Source: DASUPK01 sp963728875 (GTDB taxonomy: Bacteria > Actinomycetota > Thermoleophilia > Solirubrobacterales > 70-9). Taken from it: a DNA stretch of 64,000 nucleotides. The position numbers and the translations under genes were made by a program. The notes beneath the pieces are model-generated. The model worked only from the letters and a program-made list of their open reading frames with translations, searched no databases and had not been told where the DNA came from. Numbering within the stretch: position 1 is the stretch's first letter; every line of letters starts with the position of its first letter. The DNA lies in assembly GCA_963728875.1 (NCBI GenBank), contig CAVSLJ010000001.1:744001-808000 (forward strand), in the 5' to 3' direction. Positions 1 to 9,155 of this stretch are shown here, one piece after another.

Positions 1-80
1 CGCGTGCAGTGGGCTCGGAGCTCCTCACGGTGGAGCTCGACCAGCTCGGCGTAGTGCTCACGCCGTTCGGCCTGGGACAT
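1..80 (-). CDS. Partial CDS, possibly ECF sigma factor N-terminus
   Basis: Only the first 26 codons lie in the window; the gene runs off the left edge. Its ATG (78-80) overlaps the TGA of the MFS gene upstream as TGATG, which indicates translational coupling in one operon. The visible peptide begins MSQAERREHYAELVELHREE and continues LRAHCTR. The pattern of a YREELLAHC-like stretch resembles the start of region 2 of ECF sigma factors, but this is a weak, motif-only guess; another helical protein is possible. Confidence 0.4.
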   Translation of the reverse strand, partial: MSQAERREHYAELVELHREELRAHCT

Positions 81-1525
81 CACAGCTCCGCGACCTCCCC
101 CTCGCTGACCGCCGTGCGCGGCAGCGCCAGCGCGAGCAGGCCGGAGGCGAGAAACAGGCCGATCACCACCAGCGCGCTGCGCTTGAACGCGTCGGTGAAC
201 GGGTGGCTCTCCAGCTGCGTGAAGAACACCGTGCCGACGAGGGCGACCCCGAGGGCGCCGCCGAGCTGCTGGGCCGTGCTGAACATCCCACCCGCGCCGC
301 CGGCGACCTCATGCGGGACGGCGGCCAGCACCACGTTGACCAACGGGATGATCATCAGCGAGAGACCGGCGCCGGCGATCACCAGCCCGGGGACGACCGG
401 CCACGGATCGGACCCGGTGCCGACATGCCTCGAGCCGAGCAGCACCGCGAGGACCCCGACAGCCATCAGGAAGCCGCCCAGGCTGAGGATCCGGCGGCCG
501 TGCTTCTGCGCCAGGGGGACGGCAACCGGCGCCAGCACGAAGCTGCCGATGCTGAACGCCAGGAGAGTGAGCCCCGCTCCCAGCGGCGAGAAGCCCCTGC
601 CGCCCTGGAGCCAGACCACGAACATCACCGAGAAGCCCTGCAGCCCTCCGGAGAATGCCGCCTGGACGAGGAGCCCGGCGGAGAAGGCCGGGATCCTGAG
701 CAGACGAGTCCGCAGGAGAGGAGCCACGCCAGCTCGCGGACGCCGCTCGATCACGGTTGCCAGGGCGACGAGCGCCCCGACCCCCGCGGCGAGCATCACC
801 CAGATCCAGGCCGGCCAGCCCAGGCTGCGCCCCTCGAGCAGCGGGTACGCGATCGCGACGATCGATGCCGCGAGCACGCCCGCGCCGATCAGATCCGGCC
901 GTCCGGCATCTGGGTCGCTGCTCTCGGGGACAAACCGGATCGTGGCCAGCAGGGACACGATCGCCACAGGGACGTTGACGAAGAACACCGTCCTCCAGCC
1001 CCAGCCGAACAGGTCGGCCTGAGTCAGCACGCCGCCCAGGACGAGCCCGATCGCGGACGCGAAGCCGAGGGTCGCCCCGTAGGCACCGAACACCTTGCCG
1101 CGCTCTTCGCTGTTGAAGATCGTGCGAAAGGTCCCCAGCAGCTGCGGGATCATCGCGGCGGCCGCGATGCCCTGCACCACCCTGGCGGCGATCAACTGCT
1201 CCGGACTCCCTGAGAGCCCGGCCGCCAGGCTGCCGAGCCCGAAGGCCGCGATCCCCCCGACGAACATGCGCTTCCGCCCGAGCAGGTCGCCGAAGCTCCC
1301 CGAGATGATCAGGGCGGCCGCGAAGGCCAGCATGTAGGCCGAGATGACCCACTCGAGCTGGGTACCGCTCGCCCCGAGGTCCGTCCGGATCGTCGGGAGG
1401 GCGACGTTGACGATCGTCAGATCGATCAGGTCCATCGTCGCTGCCCCGATCATCACCGCGGCCGCCAGCCACCGCCGTGGATAGGCCTGGGCCCGGCTCC
1501 CCATCGCTGTCGCCATTGCCTCCAT
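80..1525 (-). CDS. MFS drug exporter, DHA2 (EmrB/QacA-like) family
   Basis: A 481-residue integral membrane protein predicted to export drugs by proton antiport. It has the family pattern of about 14 hydrophobic segments, motif A (FGDLLGRKRMF) after the second segment and the DLTIVNVALPTI signature in the first. The start at 1525 is chosen because AAGGAGG lies six bases upstream of the ATG; the open frame continues upstream but antisense to the TetR gene. It is divergent from a TetR regulator across a 117-base gap with inverted repeats, the usual layout for a repressor-controlled efflux pump. The substrate cannot be told from sequence. Confidence 0.9.
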   Translation of the reverse strand: MEAMATAMGSRAQAYPRRWLAAAVMIGAATMDLIDLTIVNVALPTIRTDLGASGTQLEWVISAYMLAFAAALIISGSFGDLLGRKRMFVGGIAAFGLGSLAAGLSGSPEQLIAARVVQGIAAAAMIPQLLGTFRTIFNSEERGKVFGAYGATLGFASAIGLVLGGVLTQADLFGWGWRTVFFVNVPVAIVSLLATIRFVPESSDPDAGRPDLIGAGVLAASIVAIAYPLLEGRSLGWPAWIWVMLAAGVGALVALATVIERRPRAGVAPLLRTRLLRIPAFSAGLLVQAAFSGGLQGFSVMFVVWLQGGRGFSPLGAGLTLLAFSIGSFVLAPVAVPLAQKHGRRILSLGGFLMAVGVLAVLLGSRHVGTGSDPWPVVPGLVIAGAGLSLMIIPLVNVVLAAVPHEVAGGAGGMFSTAQQLGGALGVALVGTVFFTQLESHPFTDAFKRSALVVIGLFLASGLLALALPRTAVSEGEVAEL

Positions 1526-1545
1526 CCGTTTCCTCCTTGCTTGAA

Positions 1546-1588
1546 CGTCTATCGTTAGACGAACACTGTTTGAGATCGAACGGTGTTC
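1546..1588. promoter_or_regulatory. Candidate TetR operators between MFS and TetR genes
   Basis: Two inverted repeats share the gap. CGTCTA-TCGT-TAGACG (1546-1561) is perfect with six-base arms. GAACAC (1561-1566) pairs with GTGTTC (1583-1588), and a further CGGTGTTC copy lies at 1632-1639 just before the TetR start. This fits autoregulation and repression of the exporter. Binding is inference. Confidence 0.55.
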
Positions 1589-1642
1589 TATCAGAAGGGA
1601 TGCGATTGTGCAACGTCGTTCGGGATTAGTACGGTGTTCGAG

Positions 1643-2380
1643 ATGAGCGAGGAGAAAGAGAGCCCGATCCCGCCCCCGCCCTGGCAGCGGGTCCCGGAGC
1701 GCGGTCAGCGCAAGCGGCGCGACCCCCTCACCCAGGAGGCGATCGTCGAGGCCGCGATCAGGGTGCTCGACGCGGAGGGCCTCGCCGGCTTCAGCATGCG
1801 CCGCGTCGCCGACGAGCTCGACACCGGCGCGGCCAGCCTCTACTGGCACGTGGGCTCGAAGGACGGCCTCTTCGACCTGATCTTCGAGGAGATCATCGGC
1901 GAGCAGGTCGGGGACGTCCCGGATCCGGACCCCGAGCGTTGGCAGGAGCAGCTCAAGGAGGTCGCCCGGACGATGCGCCGGGCGATCCTGCGCCACCACG
2001 ACATCGTCCAGCTATCGGTGGGCCGGATCCCGATGGGGCCCAACGCGCTGCGCATGTCGGAGCGGGTGCTGGCGATCCTGCGCGCAGGCAAGGTTCCCGA
2101 CGAGCTCGCCGTGCAGGGCTATCTGCTGCTGATCTCAGTGGTGAACGGCTTCACCCTGGACGAGGCCGGCTATGAGGATGCGGCTCCCGAGGGGGCGCCG
2201 GCCGCGGAGGAAGCGGCGCAGATGGTCAGGACCTACTTCGAGTCGCTGCCCGACGAGCAGTTCTCGCACCTGAAGGAGGTCGCGGAGCACTTCGCGATGA
2301 CCGACCAGGACGCCCGCTTCGATCTCCTCATCGACCTGTTCGTGGACGGGATTGCCGCGCGAGCCGCCTCGACCTCCTAG
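1643..2380 (+). CDS. TetR family transcriptional regulator
   Basis: A 245-residue repressor with an N-terminal TetR helix-turn-helix at about residues 24-75 (LTQEAIVEAAIRVLDAEGL, then FSMRRVADEL and SLYWHVGSKDGLFD) and a TetR_C-type ligand-binding C-terminal half. A proline-rich segment precedes the DNA-binding domain. ATG 1643 is preferred; in-frame GTG codons at 1634 and 1583 are alternatives, and none has a clear ribosome binding site, so a leaderless message is possible. It is divergent from the MFS exporter and most likely represses it and itself through the repeats in the gap. Confidence 0.88.
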   Translation: MSEEKESPIPPPPWQRVPERGQRKRRDPLTQEAIVEAAIRVLDAEGLAGFSMRRVADELDTGAASLYWHVGSKDGLFDLIFEEIIGEQVGDVPDPDPERWQEQLKEVARTMRRAILRHHDIVQLSVGRIPMGPNALRMSERVLAILRAGKVPDELAVQGYLLLISVVNGFTLDEAGYEDAAPEGAPAAEEAAQMVRTYFESLPDEQFSHLKEVAEHFAMTDQDARFDLLIDLFVDGIAARAASTS

Positions 2381-2418
2381 GCCGAGCCGAGCCGATCGGT
2401 AAGGTCGGTAGGTTCGGC

Positions 2419-3875
2419 ATGAGTACGTCCGCGACCCCAAAGTCACCCCTGGAGCTCTTCTCCGAGCCCGTCAGGAAGTGGTTCCAGGCGTCATTCGAGG
2501 CCGCCACGCCTGCCCAGGCGGCGGGGTGGCCCGCGATCGCCTCCGGCAGGCACACGCTGATCTGCGCTCCAACGGGCTCGGGGAAGACCCTGGCATCGTT
2601 CCTCTGGGGGATCGACCGTCTCGCCCGCGAGCCGGACCGGCTCGGCTCAGGAGTGCGGATCGTGTACGTGTCGCCCCTCAAGGCCCTCTCCTACGACATC
2701 GAGCGAAACCTGCGGGCCCCGCTGCAGGGGATCGGGGCACCGATCTCGGTCGCGCTGCGGACGGGCGACACGCCGCAGACCGAGCGGCGGAGGATGCGCC
2801 GCGAGCCGCCGGACATCCTGATCACCACGCCCGAGTCGCTGTATCTGATGATCAGCTCGGGGGCCCGCGAGATCCTCGGCGGAGTCGAGGCGGTGATCGT
2901 CGACGAGATCCACGCCGTGGCGCCGTCCAAGCGCGGATCCCACCTGGCGCTGACCTTGGAGCGACTCGACCACCTCGGCGACCAGCCTGTCCAGCGAATC
3001 GGCCTCTCCGCGACCCAGCGGCCGCTGGAGCGGATCGGCGACTTCCTGGTCGGCACGGGCCGCGAGTGCGAGATCGTCGACGCCTCGGAGCCCAAGCAGC
3101 TCGACCTGGAGATCGTCGTCCCGGTCGAGGACATGGTCGAGCCCAGCCCGCTCTCCAACAAGCGGCGCGACGGAGCCGAGACCGGCAAGACCCCACCAGC
3201 ATCAGACGGGTCACGCTCACGCGCGCCCTCGCACTTAAAGCATTCGCCTGAGCGGATCGACCCCGGCCCGATCGAAGCCTCCCTCGACCCCGCGACCAAC
3301 ACGCGCTCGATCTGGCCCGCGATCTATCCCGAGCTGCTCCGGCTGGTGCGCGAGCACAGCTCGACGATCGTCTTCGTCAACAACCGCAGGGCCGCGGAAC
3401 GGATCGCGAAGCGCCTCAACGAGATGCACAACGACGAGCTGGAGGAGGAGCTGCCGGCGACCGAGCACGCCGGCAACTCGAAGAACGGGGAGAAGGCACC
3501 GCCCGAGATCGCCCGTGCCCACCATGGATCCCTCTCGCACGAGGAGCGAGCCCTGGTGGAGGAGCTCCTGAAGTCCGGCGAGCTGCCCTGCCTGGTCGCA
3601 ACCTCGTCCCTCGAGTTGGGCATCGACATGGGCGCGGTGGACCTCGTCATCCAGGTCGAGTCGCCGAAGTCCGTCACCCGCGGCCTGCAGCGAGTCGGCC
3701 GCGCGGGCCACACCCTCGGCGAGGTCTCCAAGGGCCGGATCTTCCCCAAGTTCAGGGCCGACCTCCTCGAGTGCGCCGTCGTCGCTCGCCGCATGCGCAC
3801 CGGCGAGATCGAGGAGACCGTCATCCCCCAGAACCCCATCGACGTGCTCGCCCAGCATCTCGTTTCGATGGCGGC
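2419..3875 (+). CDS. lhr: Lhr-type ATP-dependent helicase, N-terminal part (frameshifted)
   Basis: First 485 codons of a large DEAD/DEAH helicase of the Lhr family (superfamily 2), which unwinds RNA:DNA hybrids in studied members. Visible motifs in order: Walker A APTGSGKT, motif Ib TTPESLY, Walker B DEIH, SAT motif, then ATSSLELGIDMG and QRVGRAGH of the second RecA fold. Coding similarity ends at VLAQHLVSMAA near 3875; the same frame runs on as non-homologous Arg/Ser-rich sequence to a TAG at 4443. The continuation VDEWKIDEVEQLV is in another frame starting at 3876, so one base appears to be missing. The intact protein would be about 1,510 residues, normal for bacterial Lhr. Confidence 0.85.
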
Positions 3876-6800
3876 GTGGACGAGTGGAAGATCGATGAGG
3901 TCGAGCAGCTCGTCCGCTCGGCTCAGCCCTTCTCTGAGCTCTCCCGCGAACAGCTCGAGAACGTGCTCGACATGCTCGACGGGCGCTACCCGTCCGAGCG
4001 CTTCGCCGAGCTGCGGCCGCGGATCGTCTGGGACCGCACCAAGGGCACGATGCGCGGCAGGCCCGGCGCGCGGCAGCTCGCGGTCGCGAATGCGGGAACG
4101 ATCCCCGACCGCGGCCTCTATGGCGTCCATCTCCCGGATGGCCGCCGCGTGGGCGAGCTCGATGAGGAGATGGTCTACGAGGCGCGTCCCGGTCAGACCT
4201 TCCTGCTGGGGGCGAGCACCTGGCGGATCGAGGAGATCACCCGCGACCGCGTCATCGTCACCCCGGCGCCCGGCACCCCGGGCGCGGTGCCCTTCTGGCG
4301 GGGCGACGGCATCGGCCGTCCCGCCGAGCTCGGCAGGGCGATCGGCGCTTTCGCCAGGGAGGCGGTCAACGCCGATCCCAAGAAGCTCGCCAAGGAGAAC
4401 GACTTGGATCAGTACGCCGCGGGGAATCTCGTCAACTACCTGACCGAGCAGCAGGCCGCCACCCGCGTCGTTCCCTCCGACGAGGCGATCGTGATCGAGC
4501 GCTTCCGCGACGAGATCGGCGACTGGCGGCTGTGCGTGCTCTCGCCGTTCGGCGGCCGGGTGCACGCCGCCTGGGGCCTGGCCCTGTCGGCGAAGATCCG
4601 CGACGACCAGGACCTCGAGGCCGACGCGATCTGGTCGGACGACGGGATCGTCATCCACCTGCCCGACGCCGACGAGCCGCCGCCCGGCGACCTGGTGATG
4701 ATCGAGCCCGACGAGCTGGAGGACCTGGTGATTCGCGAGCTCTCGGGTTCGGCTCTGTTCGGCGCCCGCTTCCGTGAGAACGCCGCCCGGTCGCTGCTGA
4801 TTCCACGGGCCTGGCCGGGCAAGCGGACGCCGCTCTGGCAGCAGCGGCTCAAGTCCCAGAGCCTGCTCGAGGTCGCCCGCGACTTCCCGCGCTTCCCGGT
4901 CATCCTCGAGACCTACCGGGAGGTGATGCGGGACGTCCTTGATCTGCCTGCACTCAAGGAGCTGCTCCGCGACCTCCACTCCCGCAAGATCACGATGGTC
5001 GAGGTCGAGACCCCGACCGCCTCCCCCTTCGCCTCGTCGCTGCTCTTCGACTACGTCGCGACGTACATGTACGAGGGCGACACGCCGAACGCCGAACGCC
5101 GCGCGGCAGCCCTCGCTCTCGATCGTGATCTCCTCGCCGAGCTGCTCGGCCAGGAGGAGCTGCGAGAGCTGATCGACCCTGAGGCGCTGGAGGAGGTCGC
5201 CGCCCAGCTCCAGCACCTGACCGAGGCCGGCCTGGCCAAGGATCGCGACGGCCTCCAGCAGATCCTCCGCCGGCTCGGCGACCTGACCGCCGAGGAGTGT
5301 GAGCAGCGCACCGAGGAGGGCTACTCGGCCGCATCGATGCTCGAGAAGCTGGTCAAGGAGCGCCGGGCGGCCCTGGTCCGAATCGCCGGAGAGGAGCGCT
5401 ACATCGCCGCCGAGGACTCCGGCCTCTACCGGGATGCGCTGGGAGTGCCGGAGCCACCCGGATTGCCGGAGAGCTTCCTCGAGCCGGTCGAGGACGCGCT
5501 CACCTCCCTGGTGCGGCGCTACGCCGCCACCCACATACCGTTCCCGACCAGGCAGCTGGCCGATCGCTACGGCGTCGATCCGAGCTCGGCGCTGAAGGAG
5601 CTGGAGCGATCCGGCGACGTCGTCCGCGGCGAGCTGCTCCCGGGCGGAACCTCCCGCGAGTGGTGTGAGTCGGACGTCCTTCGGCGGCTGCGCCGTGCCA
5701 GCCTCGCCCGGCTGCGTCAGGAGGTCGAGGCCACCGACCAGAGGGAGCTGGCCCGCTTCCTGCCGAGCTGGCAGAACGTCGACGCCCACGGACGCTCCGG
5801 CGCCGGAGCGGATCGCCTGCGCGAGGCGCTCATTTCCCTGCAGGGGGTCGCGCTGACGCCGAAGACGTGGGAGCGGGACGTCCTCCCCAGGCGCCTCGGG
5901 TCGTACAGCCCCACCTGGCTCGACGAGCTCTGCACCAGCGGCGAGCTCGTCTGGGTCGGCGCCGGGTCACTGGGGCGCAACGACGGCAAGGTCGCTCTCT
6001 ATTTCCGCGAGGACGTTCGACTCGCCGGTCCGCCCCCCGGCAACGCCAAGCTGGACAGACCCGAGGGCGAGATCCACGACGCCATCCGCGAACGGCTGTC
6101 GCAGGGCCCCTGCTTCTGGCTCGACCTGCTCGAGCTCGAGGGCTCGCCCGAGGAGCTCCACGAGGCTCTCTGGGATCTGGCCTGGTCGGGAGAGGTGACC
6201 AACGATGCGTTCGCGCCCCTGCGAGCCCCGCGGTTGCGGGCCGCCCAGCGCTCGGAGCGGGGCGGCCGCCGGTTCGCGCGGCGGCGCGCCGCCGCCGCAG
6301 GAACCGTGATCGGTCGCTGGTCGCTCAGCGCTCCGCTGTTCGAGGGCGCTCCATCGGCCGGTCCGCGGATGCGCGCCCTGGCGGAGTTGCTCCTGGAGCG
6401 CCACGGGATAGTCACCCGCGAGACGGCGATCGCCGAGAGCATTCCCGGCGGCTTCGCCTCGATCTACGGCGAGCTGCAGAACCTCGAGCTCCTCGGGACC
6501 GCGCGGCGCGGCTACTTCGTGGAGGGCCTCGGCGGGGCGCAGTTCGCGCTGCCCGGGGCTGTCGAGCGGCTCCGCAGCCTGCCGCGAACCGAGGGCGAGC
6601 TCCAGGTGCTCGCGGCGACCGATCCGGCGAATCCGTACGGCGCCACCCTCTCCTGGCCCAAGCTCGAGGGGCAGCGCAGGCCCGCCCGCACGGCCGGGGC
6701 CTACGTGATGCTCCGGGACGGCGAGCCGCTGCTCTACGTCGAGCGCGGCGGCAAGGGGATCCTGCGGCTGCAGGGGCTCGCCGACGGGGAGTTCATCGAG

Positions 6801-6953
6801 GCGCTGGGCGCCCTCGCCGAGGCCGCGCAGGCCGGTCAGATCGAGAAGCTGGCGGTTGAGCGCGTGGACGGTGAGCCGGTGATCGGCTCGGGCCTGGAGG
6901 CCGCGCTGATCGAGGCCGGCTTCCGCCGGCAGCCGCGCAAACTCGTCGCGTAG
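3876..6953 (+). CDS. lhr: Lhr-type helicase, C-terminal part (after frameshift)
   Basis: Continues the Lhr protein from VDEWKIDEVEQLV through the winged-helix and beta-barrel core (ELRPRIVWDR, GTIPDRGLYGV, GASTWRIEEI) to the large Lhr C-terminal domain ending KLVA before TAG at 6951-6953. The frame is open from 3771, but the first 35 codons are shadow sequence. Together with the upstream part it covers the whole family length, so the damage is a single indel, not a deletion. nei starts four bases after the stop, which suggests an operon. Without correction or readthrough the C-terminal part would need an internal start and would lack the ATPase. Confidence 0.83.
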   Translation: MDEWKIDEVEQLVRSAQPFSELSREQLENVLDMLDGRYPSERFAELRPRIVWDRTKGTMRGRPGARQLAVANAGTIPDRGLYGVHLPDGRRVGELDEEMVYEARPGQTFLLGASTWRIEEITRDRVIVTPAPGTPGAVPFWRGDGIGRPAELGRAIGAFAREAVNADPKKLAKENDLDQYAAGNLVNYLTEQQAATRVVPSDEAIVIERFRDEIGDWRLCVLSPFGGRVHAAWGLALSAKIRDDQDLEADAIWSDDGIVIHLPDADEPPPGDLVMIEPDELEDLVIRELSGSALFGARFRENAARSLLIPRAWPGKRTPLWQQRLKSQSLLEVARDFPRFPVILETYREVMRDVLDLPALKELLRDLHSRKITMVEVETPTASPFASSLLFDYVATYMYEGDTPNAERRAAALALDRDLLAELLGQEELRELIDPEALEEVAAQLQHLTEAGLAKDRDGLQQILRRLGDLTAEECEQRTEEGYSAASMLEKLVKERRAALVRIAGEERYIAAEDSGLYRDALGVPEPPGLPESFLEPVEDALTSLVRRYAATHIPFPTRQLADRYGVDPSSALKELERSGDVVRGELLPGGTSREWCESDVLRRLRRASLARLRQEVEATDQRELARFLPSWQNVDAHGRSGAGADRLREALISLQGVALTPKTWERDVLPRRLGSYSPTWLDELCTSGELVWVGAGSLGRNDGKVALYFREDVRLAGPPPGNAKLDRPEGEIHDAIRERLSQGPCFWLDLLELEGSPEELHEALWDLAWSGEVTNDAFAPLRAPRLRAAQRSERGGRRFARRRAAAAGTVIGRWSLSAPLFEGAPSAGPRMRALAELLLERHGIVTRETAIAESIPGGFASIYGELQNLELLGTARRGYFVEGLGGAQFALPGAVERLRSLPRTEGELQVLAATDPANPYGATLSWPKLEGQRRPARTAGAYVMLRDGEPLLYVERGGKGILRLQGLADGEFIEALGALAEAAQAGQIEKLAVERVDGEPVIGSGLEAALIEAGFRRQPRKLVA

Positions 6954-6957
6954 AGAG

Positions 6958-7752
6958 ATGGCCGAGGGAGACTCGATCCTCCGGATCGCGCGCCGGCTCG
7001 GCGAGCGACTCGGCGGCCAGGCCCTCTCCGTCCGCACTCCCGGCCAGCGGCGCCCTGACGGACTGCCCGCGTCCGAGCTCGACGGGCGCAGGCTCGAACG
7101 CTCGGAGAGCCGCGGCAAGCACCTGATCCTCCACTTCGACGGCGCGCTGGTCCTGCACAGCCACCTCGGCATGCGGGGGAGCTGGCAGCTCTACGAGGGC
7201 GGCGAGCGCTGGCGGCGGCCCTCGCGCGACGCCTGGATCGCGCTCGCGGGGAGCGGAGCGGAGGCGGTCAACTTCGGCGGCTCCAAGCTGCGGATAGTCC
7301 CGGAGGCGCAGCTGGCGCGCGACCCACGCCTGGCGCGGCTCGGCCCCGATGTGCTCGCCGACGACTTCGATCCGCGGATCGCGGCCGCGCGCATCCGATC
7401 AGCCGGGCCGGACCTGAAGCTCGGGGACGCGCTGCTCGGCCAGAGACTGGTCGCCGGCATCGGCAACATCTTCAGGTCGGAGGGGTGCTATGCGGCCGGA
7501 ATCGACCCGCGCACACCCAGCGGTGCGGTGAGCGACGATGAGCTTGTGGCCGTCCTGGACGCGACGCGCGCCCTCATGCTCGTGGCGGTCGAGACCGGGC
7601 GCCAACCGCAGCAGGTCTACCGCCGCGACGGCATGCCGTGCCCGAGATGCGGGAGCAGGATCCTCTCCCAGGCCCAGGGCGAGAACGCGCGGACGACCTA
7701 CTGGTGTCCGAGCTGCCAGCCTCCGGCTCCATCACCTCGCCCGAGGGCCTGA
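6958..7752 (+). CDS. nei: Fpg/Nei family DNA glycosylase (Nei2-like)
   Basis: A 264-residue bifunctional DNA glycosylase/AP lyase for base excision repair of oxidised bases. It begins MAEGDSILRIARRL, so the usual catalytic Pro2 is Ala2, while Glu3 is kept. Other family marks are present: GKHLIL with the beta-clamp Lys, the LVAGIGNIFRSE helix-two-turn-helix and a C-terminal zinc finger with CPRC and CPSC pairs. The short tail after the finger is Pro/Ser-rich. The gene follows lhr by four bases; lhr-nei adjacency is common in actinobacteria and suggests a shared repair role. Loss of Pro2 need not abolish activity because NEIL3 uses Val2. Confidence 0.88.
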   Translation: MAEGDSILRIARRLGERLGGQALSVRTPGQRRPDGLPASELDGRRLERSESRGKHLILHFDGALVLHSHLGMRGSWQLYEGGERWRRPSRDAWIALAGSGAEAVNFGGSKLRIVPEAQLARDPRLARLGPDVLADDFDPRIAAARIRSAGPDLKLGDALLGQRLVAGIGNIFRSEGCYAAGIDPRTPSGAVSDDELVAVLDATRALMLVAVETGRQPQQVYRRDGMPCPRCGSRILSQAQGENARTTYWCPSCQPPAPSPRPRA

Positions 7753-7772
7753 CCAGGGATAATCCGCCTGGG

Positions 7773-8471
7773 ATGGAGAATGGAGCAAGACAAGGGATCG
7801 TCGAGCTCTTGGGCCGCGTACCCCTGTTCTCGGAGCTCTCGCCCGAGGAGCTCGATCGAGTGGCCCAGGTGGCCATTCCGCGGAGCTACCCGGCGGATAC
7901 GCGTGTCTTCCATGAGGGCGACCCGGGAGACGCGTGCTACATCGTCAACCGGGGCAGCTGCCGGGTGATCCGGCAGCACTCGGACGGGCGAGTGATCACG
8001 CTGGCGACGCTCGGGCCGGGCGCGATCTTCGGAGAGCTCGCGATGCTCGATGGCGAGCGCCGCTCCGCCAGCGTCGAGGCGGCCGAGAACACCGAGCTGC
8101 TCGCCCTGCCGGCGACGGACATGCGCACCCTCATCCGCGAGCACCCCGAGATGGCGGAGAAGCTGATCGTGGCGCTGACGCGGCGGCTCCGCGAGGCGAA
8201 CGAGCGGATCGCCCGCCAGTCCTTCCAGACCGTGCCGAGCCGGGTCGCCGGAGTGCTGAACCAGCTGCTCGCCGAGGGGGCGGTCACGCCCCTCGTCCGG
8301 GATGGCGTGACGATCCGGCTGCGCCAATCCGATCTCGCCCAGATGGCGGGCACCTCACGCGAGAGCGTCAGCAGGTTTCTGGCCACGCTCGAACGGGCCG
8401 GCGTCGTGCAGGTCGGGCGGGGCCGGGTGACCGTGATCGAGCCGGAACGCCTCGATGCCTACATTTTCTAG
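7773..8471 (+). CDS. Crp/Fnr family transcriptional regulator
   Basis: A 232-residue regulator with an N-terminal cyclic-nucleotide-binding fold (about residues 10-125; VFHEGDPGDACYIVNRGSC and the FGELAMLDGERRSASV phosphate-binding cassette, with E and R positions kept) and a C-terminal winged helix-turn-helix (SDLAQMAGTSRESVSRFLATL). It probably senses cAMP or a related ligand. ATG 7773 is chosen because the CRP fold begins right after it; the open frame upstream overlaps nei. It lies in the lhr-nei-crp-pcm run with short gaps, so shared transcription is plausible. Targets are unknown. Confidence 0.88.
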   Translation: MENGARQGIVELLGRVPLFSELSPEELDRVAQVAIPRSYPADTRVFHEGDPGDACYIVNRGSCRVIRQHSDGRVITLATLGPGAIFGELAMLDGERRSASVEAAENTELLALPATDMRTLIREHPEMAEKLIVALTRRLREANERIARQSFQTVPSRVAGVLNQLLAEGAVTPLVRDGVTIRLRQSDLAQMAGTSRESVSRFLATLERAGVVQVGRGRVTVIEPERLDAYIF

Positions 8472-8512
8472 GCATCGGCCACTCGTCTGACTACCAGGAG
8501 CAACGCGCCGGC

Positions 8513-9139
8513 ATGGTGGAGCGCCAGCTGCGCCGTCGCGGGATCGACGACGAGCGGGTCCTCGCCGCGATGGGTGCGGTGCCGCGCGAGCAGTTCGTGC
8601 CCGAGCGGGTTCGGCGCAGCGCCTACAACGACTCGGCCCTGCCGATCGGATACGAGCAGACCATCTCGCAGCCGTGGGTGGTTGCCGCGATCTGCCAAGC
8701 CCTCGCATTACGGGGGGACGAGGTGGTGCTCGAGATCGGCACGGGATCCGGCTACTCGGCGGCGGTCCTGGCGAGGCTGTCAAGGCGGGTGATCAGCATC
8801 GAGCGCGTCCCCGAGCTCGGCGAGACCGCGCGGCAAGAGCTCGAGGAGCTCGGGATCGACAACGTGAAGGTGGTCGTCGCGGACGGCAGCCGGGGCTATC
8901 CGGAGGAGGCCCCCTACGACGCGATCGCCGTGCACGCCGCGACCCCTGAAGCTCCCCACAGCCTGCTCGCGGAGCTCGCGAGCGATGGCCGGCTGGTGGT
9001 CCCGATCGCCACCGGCTCCGCCGACCTCCTGGTGGCCTTCGTGCGCGAGAACGGCAACCTCCGCCAGGAGACGATCGGCCCGTGCCGCTTTGTTCCCCTG
9101 ATCGGCGCCGAGGGCTTCAACCCACCTGACGAGGGTTAG
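8513..9139 (+). CDS. pcm: Protein-L-isoaspartate O-methyltransferase
   Basis: A 208-residue SAM-dependent methyltransferase that repairs isoaspartyl damage in aged proteins. It shows MVERQLRRRGIDDERVLAAM at the N-terminus, the YNDSALPIGYEQTISQP signature and the SAM-binding loop VLEIGTGSGYSAAVLA. ATG 8513 fits the family start; AGGAG lies 13 bases upstream, a little far. It starts 41 bases after the Crp-like gene and may be co-transcribed, which would put protein repair beside DNA repair in a stress group. Confidence 0.9.
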   Translation: MVERQLRRRGIDDERVLAAMGAVPREQFVPERVRRSAYNDSALPIGYEQTISQPWVVAAICQALALRGDEVVLEIGTGSGYSAAVLARLSRRVISIERVPELGETARQELEELGIDNVKVVVADGSRGYPEEAPYDAIAVHAATPEAPHSLLAELASDGRLVVPIATGSADLLVAFVRENGNLRQETIGPCRFVPLIGAEGFNPPDEG

Positions 9140-9155
9140 TAAGTAGGCTCGGGCG

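Noticed and set aside
3866..3880. Programmed ribosomal frameshift in lhr
   Set aside because: No slippery heptamer, homopolymer or downstream pseudoknot is evident, and Lhr is not known to use frameshifting.
3324..5789. Long minus-strand open frame (821 codons) opposite lhr
   Set aside because: It is antisense to well-recognised Lhr sequence, shows no family motif and has the skewed composition expected of a shadow frame in high-GC DNA.
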